In this document: one piece after another, positions 33,798-47,528 of the stretch
Layout: each line of letters begins with the position of its first letter
Numbering within the stretch: position 1 is the stretch's first letter
From: Trichosporon coremiiforme
Lineage: Eukaryota > Basidiomycota > Tremellomycetes > Trichosporonales > Trichosporonaceae
Direction of reading: 5' to 3'
Assembly (NCBI GenBank): GCA_039545355.1
Contig: BCJJ01000006.1
Coordinates: forward strand, 1,240,001 to 1,304,000
DNA: 64,000 bases
Program-made: the position numbers and the translations under genes
Notes under the pieces: model-generated
Seen by the model: only the letters and a program-made list of their open reading frames with translations
Told to the model about the DNA's origin: nothing
Databases searched by the model: none

Positions 33798-35259
33798 CGC
33801 GTAGCCAGCCTAAGCGCTGTGAAAGAAGTGACAAGATCAGGATGAATCAGTGCAATGACAAGACAACTGAGAACGAGGGTGTCGGTGGTGGGAGATAGAT
33901 AGTGAAGGAGGAGGGGGTTAGGGATGGATGGGTGTTGTTGTTGACATCTATGGTGCCTGAGCGACGAGCCTCAGGCAGCGTCATGTTACGGATGCTTATT
34001 ATTGAGGTGCATATTACGTAATAAAATCCATCTAAAGCTTTGACGATTGCTTCAGTACAGTTCTATGAAGTAATTCAGAAAGATAGACCTTTGACTCTCG
34101 CGATCCCTTGCCCTCGTGCGCTCTCGCCTGTGCATACCCGCATACAAACCTAGACTTTACTCTCTGGAAGTGCAGCAATAGCCTTTGAAGGGTGGGCGAC
34201 CGCGTGAACTTGCTCGCTGGCGAGCAAGTCGAGGACGAGATCTTCAGGGGCAATTCGCAATTCATGAACTTTAGTATTGGCCAGGGAAACACAAGGTACG
34301 AAGGTGGAGCTTCGTTTCGCTCACGCAGTGCACGTGAATGCTGCAAGAGCGTGCAACCTTGTGTGTGCGAATGCCGACTCAAACGCGGGCGACTTGCGAC
34401 TTGGACCGGGGTTCTGCGGGGCAGTCTGCAGCGACGGGCGGAGGCAACAGGCAGTAACGCAAAACGGTGCAGTGCGTGATGTGTGGATGCCTACGACAGC
34501 AATACAACACTGTGCTTTCGAGTGGGCCTCAGATGCATGTGTGGTGGCTGCTTGGAGTCGATCTGCCGCACACAGGTTCGCAGCTTGAAGGCAGGTCCAG
34601 TATGCTGTGATGCTGGGTTAGTACAGGGACGATAATGGGCGCATTATTACAGTGGCAAGGGGCTTATTACAGTAGAGCTATATTGGAGTGAAATGAACCT
34701 TGCCACCCTGCCATGCGCCATTGCCACGGGCGTTCCCGCACTCGCTCAGTAGTAGGCTCAGCTAGCTCAGCTCGACTGTCGTCAGTCAGGTCCTAAGTCC
34801 AGGTGCGTCCGCGGTCAGACCCTCACCAGTTGACGTCCATCAGCCAACGTCCCTTCATACCTGGCTACTGCATAGTGTGACCAACTATCAAGCACCCACC
34901 TCGATCGCCTTCGACTTCCTCGACGCTACCCTCCTTACTACTCCAACTATCCTCATCCCATCCTCTCTCAAGCAGCCGCGTGTCCATTCTCTCACTCCCT
35001 TTCAGAACCTCGTCCTATTCCAACCCACGACGCCGCGGCCCGATTGCCATCCGGTCTCTATCCTCCAGCAGTTGGGCCCCCGACCTCAATTCGCTCAACA
35101 AGTGACCGTATCATTTGCCGTCGGCAATGTGCTGAGCTGTCCAGAGGTCAATCACCGCCTGGCCTAAGGATCAGTGTGACCTCTGACGGTTCCACCCTCG
35201 GCACACCCCAAGATTGTCGTCCCCACCCCGAGCCCCACCCCTTCCACAATTCTAGCACC
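33798..35259. other. Divergent intergenic region upstream of RIM15
   Basis: 1.46 kb between the SAP-like gene and the RIM15 ATG. It is probably a long RIM15 promoter and 5' UTR. The frame of RIM15 exon 1 is open upstream to about 35044, but the first ATG in frame with good context is 35260. A short imperfect TTATTACAGT repeat occurs near 34643-34673. No RNA gene is seen. Confidence 0.4.
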
Positions 35260-38200
35260 ATGAGCAGCGGAGTCTTCCATCTCGACGAAGACCGCGAGCG
35301 CGAGCCAGCATCTTCCACTGCGCCTTCTTCTCGACGAGCGTCCCCCCCTAATCAGTCTCAGGCTCAACCCTCAGCAGTTCGAACAACGGGGACGTCCTCG
35401 CCCGCACTGCAAGTCCCAGCCTCGGGCTTGCCTCAGCCCCAGCCGTTTGGCCGGAAATCTGCAGCTTTTGCGACCACCCCTTCGTTCTCCTCGCCTCTCG
35501 CTCAAGCAGTAACAGTAGCATCCCACACCGACTCCTCGTCTTCGTCCGCGTCGTCGACGGAATGTTCTCCTCATCCTTCCGACGATGAGGGTCCGATCCC
35601 GAGTGGAGGCGCTGACTCTGCAATGGCGGGCTCGCCCTTGACGACTTTAGGACGTGCTACTGGCATTCCCGACTCTGCGGCCCCTCGTAGAGCCTATTCA
35701 CGCCCGCCGAGCCCGTCTCAGTCAAGACAGGCGACCACGCCTGGGTCTCTCATGAACCGGGTACGGCGATCGGGCAGCGTGTCGCTCAGCTCTAGTTCAG
35801 CTGTCGGGTCCAGGAGTTCCCCGCCGATACCATCAAGCAACGTACCAGGAAGCAGGCGTATCGATATGTGGAGTGACGTTGCTTCGCAAAAGTCGCATCA
35901 CAGCAGCATGAGCGGATCTAGTGGCAGAGGGACAGCCTCAGAAACCGGAGGAGGTGGCTCCAGCCCGCTGGCGTTCGGAAGTCCAGAACTGGAACCTACG
36001 AACGATCTACTAGCTGTACCTCCTCCAATCTCTGTGGTCTCTCCGACCCCTTCCAGAAGTCGGGACGGTAACATCCTGGGACTGGGATGGGCCAGTGGTT
36101 GGGGTAACTCGCAAGCCGTACCGAAAGAAAAGGGAAAGTCGAAGGATACTTCCCGGCCTGCCAGTCCAAGAAAAGAAGCCGAGGCGACCGCCCCAGGATC
36201 GTCCAGGTACGTGAAGCGATTTACCTCTGCTGATATCCAGTCCGGTGACACGCCCTCGTCGGGGTTCCGAGTATATGCGATCATCTTCAGTCGACCTGCG
36301 TAAGCAGCAGTCCCTGCGTTCAGGATATGGACCGAACGGAGGGTCGAGCAGCCTCTCCTCTTCGGCGTCCTTGATATCCCCGCTGGATCCTCTGCCCTCA
36401 CCCTGGTCAGAGACGCCAGGCAGTTTGGCAGGTGTTGCTTCAGAACATGGTCCTGGGACGTCTCTAAGTCGTTCCGTCACAGGCGCGTCCATCCGGCTGA
36501 ACCGTGTCCCGACAAGCGTTCGACTAGCGGCAGATCTCATCAAGACGCAATCTACGCCTCCACCGCACCACAACAGTAGCGACTCTTCTACTTCGGTACC
36601 GACACCCAATCCATCCCCTGCCGAGACAGACAAGGGCATCAGCGGTCTACCGCCGCGCAAAGTGACTCTGCCTGCTTCAGCGTCCCTTCCACCTGGCGCT
36701 TTGAATGCAGCGCTATCTTCGTCACCCTCCGCGTCCACCCGTTGGAATTCAATGGATGCAGCGACAGACGTTTCCAGCTTCTCTTCGATGTCTTCTCCCA
36801 CGCCCGCGGTCCCTCATCATGCGAGCCCATCTCCAGCGGGTGTTTCTCCAACTACACAGGCCCAGACTTCGCAGGGACCCAGGGCATCCCCTATCAAGGC
36901 GATGCTGTCACGGCAATCCTCTCCTGTAGCAGTGCTTTCGCCAAGCAGTTCGTCATTGGCAGATGATGGCTCCAGCGTTGGTGTGGGTTCTTCCCCAACA
37001 AATCATCTCGATGGAGTTGGGCCATCTCGACTGCGAGCCGCTTCCGAGAAGGGAGGGCTCACTATGGAATTGGCGGGCGTATCAGCCATCGGTGACGCTG
37101 CCAGCCATGCGAACCTCATTATGCAGAGTCGGCAGGCGAAAGTGCAACGATGGCGTCCCCGTGGTCTTGGCAGCCCTGTGAGTCTAGCTCCAACATCACA
37201 GCTAACCCACCAGGAAAGCGAGAACCCCCCGCTGTTGACTCCAGGTGGATCTCCCGTTAACCGCCTCAGTGCCTCGTATGTCGAAGGCGGAGGGTCGCAC
37301 TTCGCCCATTGGGAGTCGGCTCGTAAATGGGCAGCTGACAGCCCCGGACCTCGGAATCGCCCTCATGTGGAGCACCGAGAGATGCCTCAATCACCGGCTT
37401 CTCATTTGGGCGTCGACTCTCTGCAACCAAAGTTCGGCAGTGTGCGGATGGAGAAGCAAGTCTCTGCAACCGGATCTGTGGCGAGCATCGAATGGGTCGA
37501 CTGGTACGACGAGTACAAAGCTTACAAGGCCGAGAAGATCCGTGCAGAGGCGCAAGCAGCATTTGAACGGCAAGGGTCCCAGCCCGTATCCCCCGTTGCC
37601 GAGCCCTCATACCTCGGCGAGACCCGCGACCCGAGCGCTTCTACCGCAACATTAATGGCGGCCGCCGAGCCGAACTCACTAAACGTCAAGGACGACACTG
37701 GACTCCAGCAGGAGCCCGGCATGCGCCGAAGACGTAGTCTCTCCCTTCGCTCAGCGATTTCCGCCATTGACCAGAAGCGGTCTCCGAACCCCAAACGTTC
37801 CGGATTCTTGGACCGACCACGTCAATCCAGCGGAGGGTCGATGAGATCTGCCTCCGGGGATACTCACTTATCTCTGCGGCGAAAGAAGAACCTGGTCTCG
37901 AAGATGGAAGGCTGGTGGAACGCTGTCAAGAGCAACTTCTCTGCAGATGCCGAAGGAGATGCTCAGCCCCCAACCGCACCCTCGGTGTATTCGCATCCCC
38001 GAGTTCCATCTGCCCCTCAAAGCAGGCGTGGTAGTGACAAGTCCTCGAGCACATTCCTCGTTTCCAGTCTTCACCCCCCCCAACCCGTGCGACGTTCATC
38101 CTCGTCCTCGATGCGGTCCGTTCGCCCTTCAACCTCTCATATGGATTTGCCCAGAGGGGAGGCGAAGCGGACTGAGCCAGTCGTACCTGTTACCCTTCTG

Positions 38201-41200
38201 GCGGAGCCCGCTCCGGCTGTAGTCCACAAGACTGGTATCAAGCAAATCGAACGGCATGCTGTTGGCCTAGAAGCTCGCAGGAACCAGCCATCGTTGCGGT
38301 TGGACCTGGAGCCGAATAGCCTGACCTTATCTGGCTCTCGCCACCACGGCACCTACATGTCGGGCTCAAACGATTCTCGCGGAAGCACAATACCTTTGGC
38401 GTCCGTGCCCGTGTCGCAGAACCCGACTTCTCGTTCGTCCTCTTACGGATTCGGTCAAAGCCTCAGTGCATCCTCACAGTGGGAGCAATCGCCGTCGCCC
38501 CTCCTCCCTGCGTTAACCACGCGCGAAACGAAGGACGACAAGCCTGTTGCTCCTGGAGCAGACCTGACCGTGGCGTCCGTGAGACGCCACGTGAAGCAAC
38601 GTCTTAATGCCGCCAAGGAGCAGTGCGATTCGACCCTAAAGAGGATTATTGGCACCATCACAATATATGTGGATCAGCGCATGGCAGCCACAGAAGACAT
38701 CGAGGATCCTCGTCAAGATTACTTTGCTACATTTGCTGACTCTCCGTCCTTGGATCCCGCGGACAGTGAAGACGATTGGAACATCCCGCCGATCAGTGGA
38801 AGTGGGTGTGCACGGCGGAGCTGGCTGACCTTTTAGATATTCCTTCGCGCAGCTCCAGTCGCCGGGGATCAATGTCCTTGTCTACCTCTGCGATCATCTC
38901 CAGCCCCTCCCGCAGGATGAACGCACTTTCTAGTGTCCCTTCTAGCCCACGAAAATCAATGAGTCGTCGTCGTCCCAGCATCGTCCCTCGACGGGAGCAT
39001 AGGGGATTGTCGGCCGACCAACCTTCGGCGTGTAGTTCGCGTTCAACGTCTCGGTCCCGATCACCCATGCCTCAGATGCGTGGATCAGGCCATGCACACC
39101 AAGGGTTCGATGGAGCTCTCGACACCGACAGTCTGTTTTTGACTTCATTGCAGGATCTGATCGTGTTGGCCACGGATGTTTTGGATCTCACAGTGGACAG
39201 CCTTGTCTCGCGACCTTCGGCATGTGTCGAGATTGTTCGCAAAATTCAGAGCACAGGTCAGGCCTGGGACGAACACGAGGACTGGCCAGGACGCGCTTGG
39301 TATGTGGATATCTTGATGGCAGTCGCTCGCCTTGCGCGGGTGTTAGAGTGGTGGGAAGCGGAGAAGGGTTTCTGGAACTTTGATGAGGATGCCGACGAGC
39401 CTCTTTCACTGCTGTTACGGCCAACCAGAGATATCCCGCAGTTTGAGCTAGAACCAGGCCGCTCTGATGCCCCCTTTTTCTCCCCACCCTCGGCGGATGT
39501 CGAGCAAGACCTATCTCAATCGACCACGACAGTCACTTTACCTTATTCTCAGGTATTCGACTCCCCAGCAGTTTCGGCCGCCGATGCAAAGGAGGAGCGA
39601 CATCTCGACGATACCACACAGGCGATTGAGGACCTCCGTGTTTTGGCAGAAGAAGCGCAGATGGTCAATATTGTCATGGAGCTCAGTCTTGAAGGCGAAG
39701 AGATTATTTATGTCAATGATGCCATCTACGAGGTCATCGGGTAAGTGATTTCCTCCTGAAACTCGCTCACAATCATAGGTGTGAGCCGGAAGACTTGTTC
39801 GACAGACCGATCTCCGATCTACTTGCACCTGCAGATACTTCGCACTTCGCAGAGGCTACACAAACGCTCTTGGAGGACGACAGCAACACGGTTGAGCTTC
39901 GATTCCGTTTAGAGGCACACAAGGTCGACGGATCCCCGGAGGAACGGGAACCTGGACCGAGTTATATGGAGCTCGAAGGTGTCGGGATGCTCATTCGCGA
40001 GAACAACGAACCTTCTCATACGATGTGGGTAATGAAGCCCGTCACCGCAACGCAGGTCGAGAAGATTACCGATGCCGTGTTCCCCCGAGACGGCGTCATT
40101 TCGACGGAAAGTGTTCTGTGCCGGATCTGCGAACGCGAAATCGTCGTGTGGTTCTTTGAGAAGCACAACGAGACGTGTGACGCCGTGCATCGGTTGGACG
40201 CGGAAATCGACCAGGCCAATGAATGCCTGTGTGAGCTGGTGCGCACCGTCAACAAGCTCAAGGCGGATCTGACGGGCTTGCCGCCTGCATCCCCAGTTCG
40301 TCCCATTGTTTTCTATCAGATCCCCGAGGCCATCTCCACTGAGTCGGAGCCTGAGGATCCCCAAGGGGTTGACGGTACTAAGGTTGACGTGGGGCAACTG
40401 CAGAACGTCGTCGACATCCTGACGATCGCGAAAAAGATTGAAACGCCGTCCGTCCTGGACAATGAAGTCGACATGCCCTTCAACCTGCAACGCTACATTT
40501 CTGCTGAATCTGAGGAGAAGCTGCTTCGCATCACTCGCTGGCAAAAACCGCCTACAACGGACAGTGGCCTCGCGAGACTGTTCACGCTGATTGAAGAGCA
40601 GCTTCGTCAAAAACAGAAGGCCGTCGCCCGCATGCAGAGTACAATCAGGTACTCTGAGAAGATTCGCCACGAATGGGAGGACAAGATCAATCAGATGGTC
40701 ACCGACAGCGAGGATGCCAGCGGCTCTGACAGCGGGTCCGAGGGTCTCGACGCATCAGGAGGCTCCGTGGAGGTCGCTACAAGCACTCCCCAGGAGCCCC
40801 CCGGTCTTCGAGCACCTGCAGTTAGGCTGCCGATCACCCAGGGTCACCCGCACCGTTCAAGTTCAGACGCCCACACCCAAAAGTTCGCGAAGCCAGCGGC
40901 TCTGCCCGCTGTGCAGCCGATTTCGCGAGTCCTTCAAGCGGAGGCAGACTCGAGTGCTGTAAGCAGTACCGAAGAAAGCGCCTCTTCCCCAACTGAACAG
41001 CCATCGACGCCGCAGCACGTGAGCAATCTGACGCGTCTTCGTCGTGAGGGTTTATCTGGCTCTCCCGACGCTTCTCGATCTCGATCGCGACCAGTGGAGC
41101 GCAGCGATCACCGCGGTCACACGCGCCGGGTGTCTTCTGTTAGAGCCATCAGGGACGGGCCAATTTCTCCGTTCTTAGCGGCCAGTGGAAGCACGGTTGC

Positions 41201-43559
41201 AACCAAGGCCCCCGTTCCTTCGATCAAGGACTTTGAGATTATCAAGCCTATTAGTCGCGGCGCTTTCGGGTCTGTCTATCTCGCGAAAAAAGTTGCGACC
41301 GGAGACTACTACGCCATCAAGGCTCTGAAGAAGTCGGACATGATCGCGAAGAACCAGATCACCAACGTAAAAGCCGAGCGGACCATCCTCATGAACCAAG
41401 CAAGCTCGCCATATGTCGTCAAGCTCTACTTCTCTTTCCAGAGTAAGGAGTACCTCTACCTGGTAATGGAGTATCTAAACGGTGGAGACTGCGCTACATT
41501 GGTGAAGACGCTGGGTGCCCTGCCAATCGACTGGGCTCGAAACTACATCGGTGAACTAGTACTCGGACTGGAGTACCTTCATGGGCGTAATGTCGCTCAT
41601 CGGTGGGTCAATGATATCTGTAACTTGCTGACCTCACAGTGACATCAAACCCGACAACATGCTCATTGATTCTCATGGTCACCTCAAGCTTACAGACTTC
41701 GGTCTGTCGAAAATGGGTCTTCTGAACCGTCAAATCGGTGGCCCTCGTCCTCCATACCTGCGCGGTACCTCGCTTCGTACGGTCGTAACTACCAGATCGT
41801 CCATGTCCTCGGTCGATTCCCCGCTACTGTCTCCCGAAACCATCCCAGTCCTCTCGGCATCCCAGTCGGGAGTATCATACTTCCCCCCACTGGCCGACAG
41901 CCCATCCGCCGACGACTCGAGTGGATCCGAGTCCAACGGACCGATTCCTCGACACATGCGCCATCGCTCAAGTGCCAAGGGTTCTTCCGATGCGGGCAAC
42001 AACTCGGGGGCGGAGCCTCCTAGATTTGTCGGAACTCCGGACTACTTGGCACCGGAGAGTATCCTGGGAGGAAGTACGGATGATCGCATGGTCGACTGGT
42101 GGGCTGTCGGAGTGGTGTTGTATGAGTTCCTCTATGGAGTTCCGCCGTTCCACGCCGATTCTCCTGAAAAGGTGTTCGATAACGTAGTCTCTCGCCGTAT
42201 CAACTGGCACGACGACGAAGTCGACATTCCCCCCGATGCCCACGATCTAATGGACCGCCTGATGTGCTCAAACCCTGCGCAGAGACTAGGAGCCCGTGGA
42301 GCCGAGGAAGTCAAAGCGCACTGCTTCTTTGAAGGAATCGACTTCACGACTCTCACTTCAACGGAAGCCGTTTTTGTGCCCAACGCCGCTGATCCTGAGT
42401 CAACGGATTACTTTGACCCGCGTGGAGCGAACACTCTACCTGACCAGGAGGACTCCGCAATTTTAGCTCCTCTAGCTACTCCTCCGGCAGTTGATCCTCC
42501 GCTCAACTCTGACCCCGCTCTAGCAGCCGATCAACCAGAACCGGCCAATGATTTCGGAGCGTTCAACTTCAAAAACCTACCTGTTCTCAAGCAGGCTAAT
42601 GATGATGTGATCCGCCGGATCCGTTCAGATTCTATCGCAGCTCTCGGGCACCCTGCCGAGGCGAAGGAACGACTGCGTGGCCACCACATTAGCCGGAAAG
42701 CGAGCACCCGGGGCCGAGGACCACCCTCTCCTTCCACTTCGACATCCTCCGCGGCTTCGACTCCGTCCAAGGCCGGTGCGTCTCCCGTGACACCGAGCTC
42801 TTTCGGAAACTCGTTGCACATACGTCGGCCATCAGAGCTCAATGCTCTGGAACGAGTGAAGCTCATGGATCACGACAGCTTGCGACACCATCCAAGCAAC
42901 CGCTTCCGAGCTGGGTCTGGCTCTAGTGCTTCGGATCGTAGCTCAAACATTGAGGCTTGGGCTCACTCCCGACGCCCTAACGCTGAAGAGGGTCAATTGG
43001 TACCTGCGGCTCACCTAAGTCATCCAGCAGGCAAGTCACTGGTAGTACTGGTGGCTGAGGACAACCCGATCTCGCAAATGGTAGGGCCCCGAGGTCGGCA
43101 CTTTCACTGACACTCAGGTACTGGAAACCCTCCTCTCTCGTCTGGGATGCCGATGTGTATGTGTCCAAGACGGACCGGAAGCTCTGGCGGCAGCGATGGG
43201 CAGTATAAGTGAGTACCAAAGAAATCTTGCTGTGGCTAATCAGCAGAATTCGACATCATCTTCTGTGACATGAACATGCCTTTTGTCAACGGCGAGCAAG
43301 TGGCAAGAATGTTGCGGTCGACAACCAACACGAACCAGAACACACCCAGTGAGTTAAGAGAGCCCCATTAAATATGGGTAACATCGCTGATCTCTCAGTC
43401 ATCGCGGCCACAGCGTATGACGCGGCCGTGTCTGAGCAAGGCACTGTCTTCTCTGCTATTCTCCCAAAGCCTTTCTCAAAGATCGAGCTTCTCCAGTGCC
43501 TTGCTAAAGTAGGCTTTTCGCTCAGTTGCACCCCCGAGCATTCGGCGACACCCATGTGA
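35260..43559 (+). CDS. RIM15: Rim15-type protein kinase with PAS, zinc finger, split kinase and response-regulator receiver domains
   Basis: Eight exons (35260-36206, 36241-38801, 38837-39740, 39779-41602, 41640-43080, 43118-43208, 43247-43348, 43399-43559; introns 34-50 nt) encode 2676 aa. The first 1,400 residues are mostly Ser/Pro-rich and disordered. A PAS-like segment (IIYVNDAIYEVIG-CEPEDL) lies near 1455-1560 and a Cys-His finger (CRIC ... HNETC) near 1582-1602. The kinase starts near 1954 (ISRGAFGSVYLAKK), with AHRDIKPDN, LTDFGLSK, an insertion of about 100 residues, then GTPDYLAPES. The C-terminus is a receiver domain (VLVAEDN, FCDMNMP phosphate-acceptor Asp, IAATAY, LPKPF) with key residues intact. 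Rim15 integrates TORC1, PKA and related signals for quiescence entry. Confidence 0.9.
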
Positions 43560-43763
43560 ACGACTCACGATATCCTTGGATCTGTGTTGTGACGCCTAGA
43601 TTTTCCGCTTTGTATCATGCCTTAACCATGTGTTTGTAACAGATTCATTTTGGTCCTCGGTTGAGATGAAGTATGCATATATGCGACGGTATCCTTACAG
43701 GCAGTAAACATCTATGATTACATTGCGATACACTGCGGTACAATTGTGAGCTGCTGCTCGCAC

Positions 43764-46700
43764 TCAAGCGAAGCGCTTTGCCCTATCCATCAAGACACTG
43801 TTTGACGACCCAAGGCGTCGACTCTCACGACTCGCATCGCGAGTTTTGTTGACCCTCGGACCCGGGCCTGCCGTTCCAGCGTTTGCAACCTTGGTACCGT
43901 TGCTACGCTGCACGACTGAAACGCCTCCGCCAGCACGCCTGGGATTCGATGTCTCATCAGCGAGGAATTTGCGAAGGTCTTGCACGGAGCGCTTTCCAAT
44001 TGATAAAGATTCCTCCTGCGAAATCAGCAAACCTCTTCCTGAATCACTGAACTTACCTCCAAGTTCTCCGCGTTTACAGCGTTATTCTGAGTACGTTTTC
44101 GTCTCCTGATGGCGAATGCCTTGGATGCATTCTCATCCTCCTCGTCTTGGAACAAAACAGCGCCGGCCTGATATCGTTAGCAAAGGGTGCTCTTTGTAAG
44201 CGCCTCGTACCTGTCGATTCGCTCGGCCTCGATCTCTGAGCATCTCATCCCTTTCATGAGCGGTGAGGCGTTGGTTCATCGGAGACGCAGGACCCGTAGG
44301 CGATGCGGGTGTCTCCTCAAAGTCAACATCGGACTCGAGGCCAGCCTCGTAAGCCTCCAAGAACTTATTTTCTTCGCCACCTGGGAATGTCAGTACAAGC
44401 ATGGCGATTGGTGTCCCTCAAGCGACTTACCAATTTTGTAGAGGCCGTCTTCTCGGTCAAGTTTGCGTTGCCGGCGCTGTTTCTTGTTGAACTTGCGCAT
44501 CTTCCCATCCTCATCTTCCTCGTCTGACATGAACTCGTTACCATGACGCTTGCGCCGGTAGTACCCTTCAGTCATTTTCTTTGCTTCGGCTTCCATTCGA
44601 GCATCGTCTTCGCGGGCGATTTCACTGGGGAATGGTCAGCCAAGCGTTATAACTATATATACCTACCGGTGCTTCTCGGCTGCCTGAATTGCAAGTCGGT
44701 TCTTCTCCTCCATCGACATGGCGGCGTCATCGACGAGCTCTTTGATGTAACCTTCGTCCCCCGAATCTTCCTCATCTTCCACATCCCTATTTCCCTTGTG
44801 GGGAAAGAACCACCCGTTGTCTTCATCGCTCTCCTCGGCTTGCTCATCCACAAAGTTCGATCTCTGTTTTTTGGATTCCGCACGTGCCCCTGCGTCGAGC
44901 ACGTCGAACGCGTTAATTCTACTGGCGTTCGCCGTTCTTGAGCTGCTGTCGTCATCAGGTTGCACTGGGCGGGCCGACCCACGGCGTCTCAGGCGAGCAT
45001 AGCCTGCCTGTGTCGGGCTGGCTTCGAGATGAGAACTCGAGTTCAAGACAGTGGAGGACGGGTGGGCGTTAGCTGAGGGATCATCCGTGGTGATGGACGA
45101 CTTTGGCGCCTCGACTTCCTTGATAGGCGAACTGCGATCGGCAGGTCGGGTCTGGGTGAAGAATCTTCGGTTAGCTAGACTTGGGACCTCTACCTTACCC
45201 CTGAGAATTGAGATAAAGGTGTTCCGTGGACTGCTCCGGCGCTCTCTCGGCCGCTGCCCCTGCCTCCGCCTCTCCCGCAATCAGTGCCTTGTCTCGCAAC
45301 GCTTGGCTCTCCGATATATTGACACTTGGGAGGAGGGCCTCTGCAGGAAGCAGGCCAGCTTCCGCATTACGCAGACCTGCGAAAGCGTCGCCCTGTATTG
45401 TCAGCACCGCAGGCAAAGCGCATTCACCTGTAAACTCGACCGCTGCGGTTGGGTCTCTCCAAAAAGCTGGGAAAACCCTGCGTCGGCAGATGCGAACCCA
45501 GCGAAATCAAAAGACGCGGGGGGTTGACCGGAACGACTGATTCCAGGTGGTTCAAGACCAGCTGGCTCCTGAGCATCGTCGCCAGCTTCATCTTCCGATT
45601 CAAAGCCAACTCGTCGATTCGTGCGACCCTTCCGTTTCCGCAATTTCGGAGTGGCAGCATCGTCCCCTTCGTCTTCGTCAAGGTTGCCTATTGCCTCGGC
45701 CACCGCAACAGCTCTACTGTCACTGTTCTGCGGACTGAGGCCTGCGCCCGCCCCCCCGACAATTGTCCTGTCTCCTTCTTCGTCATTAGAACTAAAATCG
45801 TGTTCATGGTCACCAGACGAAGCCACCGATTGTTGATCGACGTAATCGTCATCACTCTCACTATCAGCCACCGCGGTGCTGCGGGAAGCTGAGTGCAACT
45901 GTACGGCTGCCAAAGTCTCCTTCGGAGGCAGTCGCCTGGATCCTCCGTACTTAGCCTCCTTCTGCTTGGAAATCTCGTTGGCTTGATTTCGGTGGTGCCT
46001 CAACAGGTTGTCGTTTACCTGGGCCTGCTGCACTGGCTCGTCACGCCCCTGCTTCTGACCTTCCGGTCTTGATCCGGCATTTCTTCGCTTCAAATCTGCG
46101 TGGCCGAACTTTTGCGCGGCGTATTCCGCGTGGGTCTCAGTCAGGGGCTTTCTGGTCCTAAGCTTCCCAGACAACTTTGAGAATTGCTGCTGTCGTTTGG
46201 AAGGCGCTGTCACAGAAGTCGTGCGATTGAAGATAGCTAGAGCGTCTGGAGCCTGTCGTTCCGCACCAAGAGGCTTGGGCTTCAAAGGTGACAGCACCAC
46301 ATCCAACGAGTCCTCGTCATTTTCACCGGCTTGGCGAGAGGAAAATCCTTGCTGTTCCATTGCCGCCCTTTTCCTGGCATCCAAGCTCTTCCTCTTCGTG
46401 GCCATAGTTACCACACCATCGAGAGTAAGTTCATTCTCGTCGTCGTCGTCTTCATCAAGCATTCCAAACCTGGGAAACTTCCCAGGAGCACGTCTTGATC
46501 GCAAGGTCGGAGAGCTCTTCAACGGTGACGATGACGCAGGAATGATCGGGCCGCCGAACTCTTGTCGCGAATCGTGCTTCGCTGCAGAACTTGGGGTAAA
46601 TTGCTGAATGTCGTCCGATCCTTGGCCCGGGCCCGGAGAGGAGGATGGTCTGCGGGTTAAATGGTCCACCAAACCCATGCGGACTTACTCAACGGCCACG

Positions 46701-47470
46701 CTAGCGTTTTTCAACCATGCTGTTACCGGTCTGTACCGCTGTTCGGGACGAGACAATTGCACAGGGCGCTCTGAAGGATTAGGGATCTGCGGTACTAAGA
46801 GGGGGGGGGGAGTCACTCACCGCGTTCGGCTTGGGCAATGTCCTTGTGCATCTGTTGCTGATCGGCTTTCGACAGAGCCTTCATAGTCAGTTTCGCCGAG
46901 GACTCTGAATCCCACCTTTGGTCCCCCTTTCTGCGTCTTCAGTGACGCAGCTTCGTCGTTGTCAAACAGTGTAAGCGTCGTATGGTCTTGAGCAGGGTGG
47001 GATGGCCCGTCCTCAGGTTGGCGCGAGACATAACGCAATTGCGATCCGTCCGCCGAGCCATTGCGTCGCGGGCGATAATCTGAGTGTAACGATTCCTCAT
47101 ATGTTTTCCTGGCCTGGTCACGGCTCCTCGAGGGAATCGAGGACAGCTCCGTGTACAGCGAGGTCAAACTGGAGGTGGTGGCCAGCGATCGATGGGGCTG
47201 AGGGCCACCACTCCGAAGCTGGCGGAGGGCGTCTGCAAGGTGCTCTTCAGAGGCTTCCTCCTCCATAGCACTGTCGAGAACCGCTACACGTTTCCGCCAG
47301 TCTGCCATGTCATCGCGCGAATCCGATGTCGATGTCTCGTTGGGGATGCCTTGATCGTTCTCAAAGAGTAAGGTGCTCTCCTGCTGTTGATCACTTCGAG
47401 ATACCGCACGGCCGTAGGTATGTTTTCTCGCCGCAGACAACAACCCTGGGGGGTTCGGAAGCGGAGCCAT
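43764..47470 (-). CDS. MRC1: Mrc1/claspin, replication-fork checkpoint mediator
   Basis: Ten exons (47470-46916, 46878-46821, 46770-46689, 46649-45428, 45392-45199, 45164-44667, 44624-44431, 44380-44211, 44167-44057, 44015-43764; introns 34-50 nt) encode 1111 aa. Signatures: HTYGRAV near the N-terminus, ALSKADQQQMHKDIAQAER, a highly acidic and Ser-rich body, and the conserved block RRQRKLDREDGLYKI-GGEENKFLEAYE. Mrc1 couples helicase and polymerase at forks and relays stalled-fork signals to Rad53/Cds1. Intron 2 contains ten consecutive C (minus strand), whose length may be misread. The acceptor at 46771, with CTAAT branch site, is preferred over one that would leave a 26-nt intron. Its promoter holds an MCB site. 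Confidence 0.82.
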
Positions 47471-47522
47471 GACGACGAGCGCAGTTGATGAGTTTGTGGT
47501 CGGGTGTATCTGCGAGGATGGA

Positions 47523-47528
47523 ACGCGT
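47523..47528. promoter_or_regulatory. MCB element (ACGCGT) in the MRC1-GTR2 divergent promoter
   Basis: Palindromic ACGCGT 53-58 bp upstream of the MRC1 ATG. MCB sites bind MBF and drive G1/S expression of replication genes in ascomycetes, which fits MRC1. An E-box CACGTG lies at 47567-47572 in the same 208-bp intergenic region. Function here is inferred. Confidence 0.45.

Noticed and set aside
39909..40670. 253-codon minus-strand frame inside RIM15
   Set aside because: It is the antisense shadow of the PAS and zinc-finger exon.
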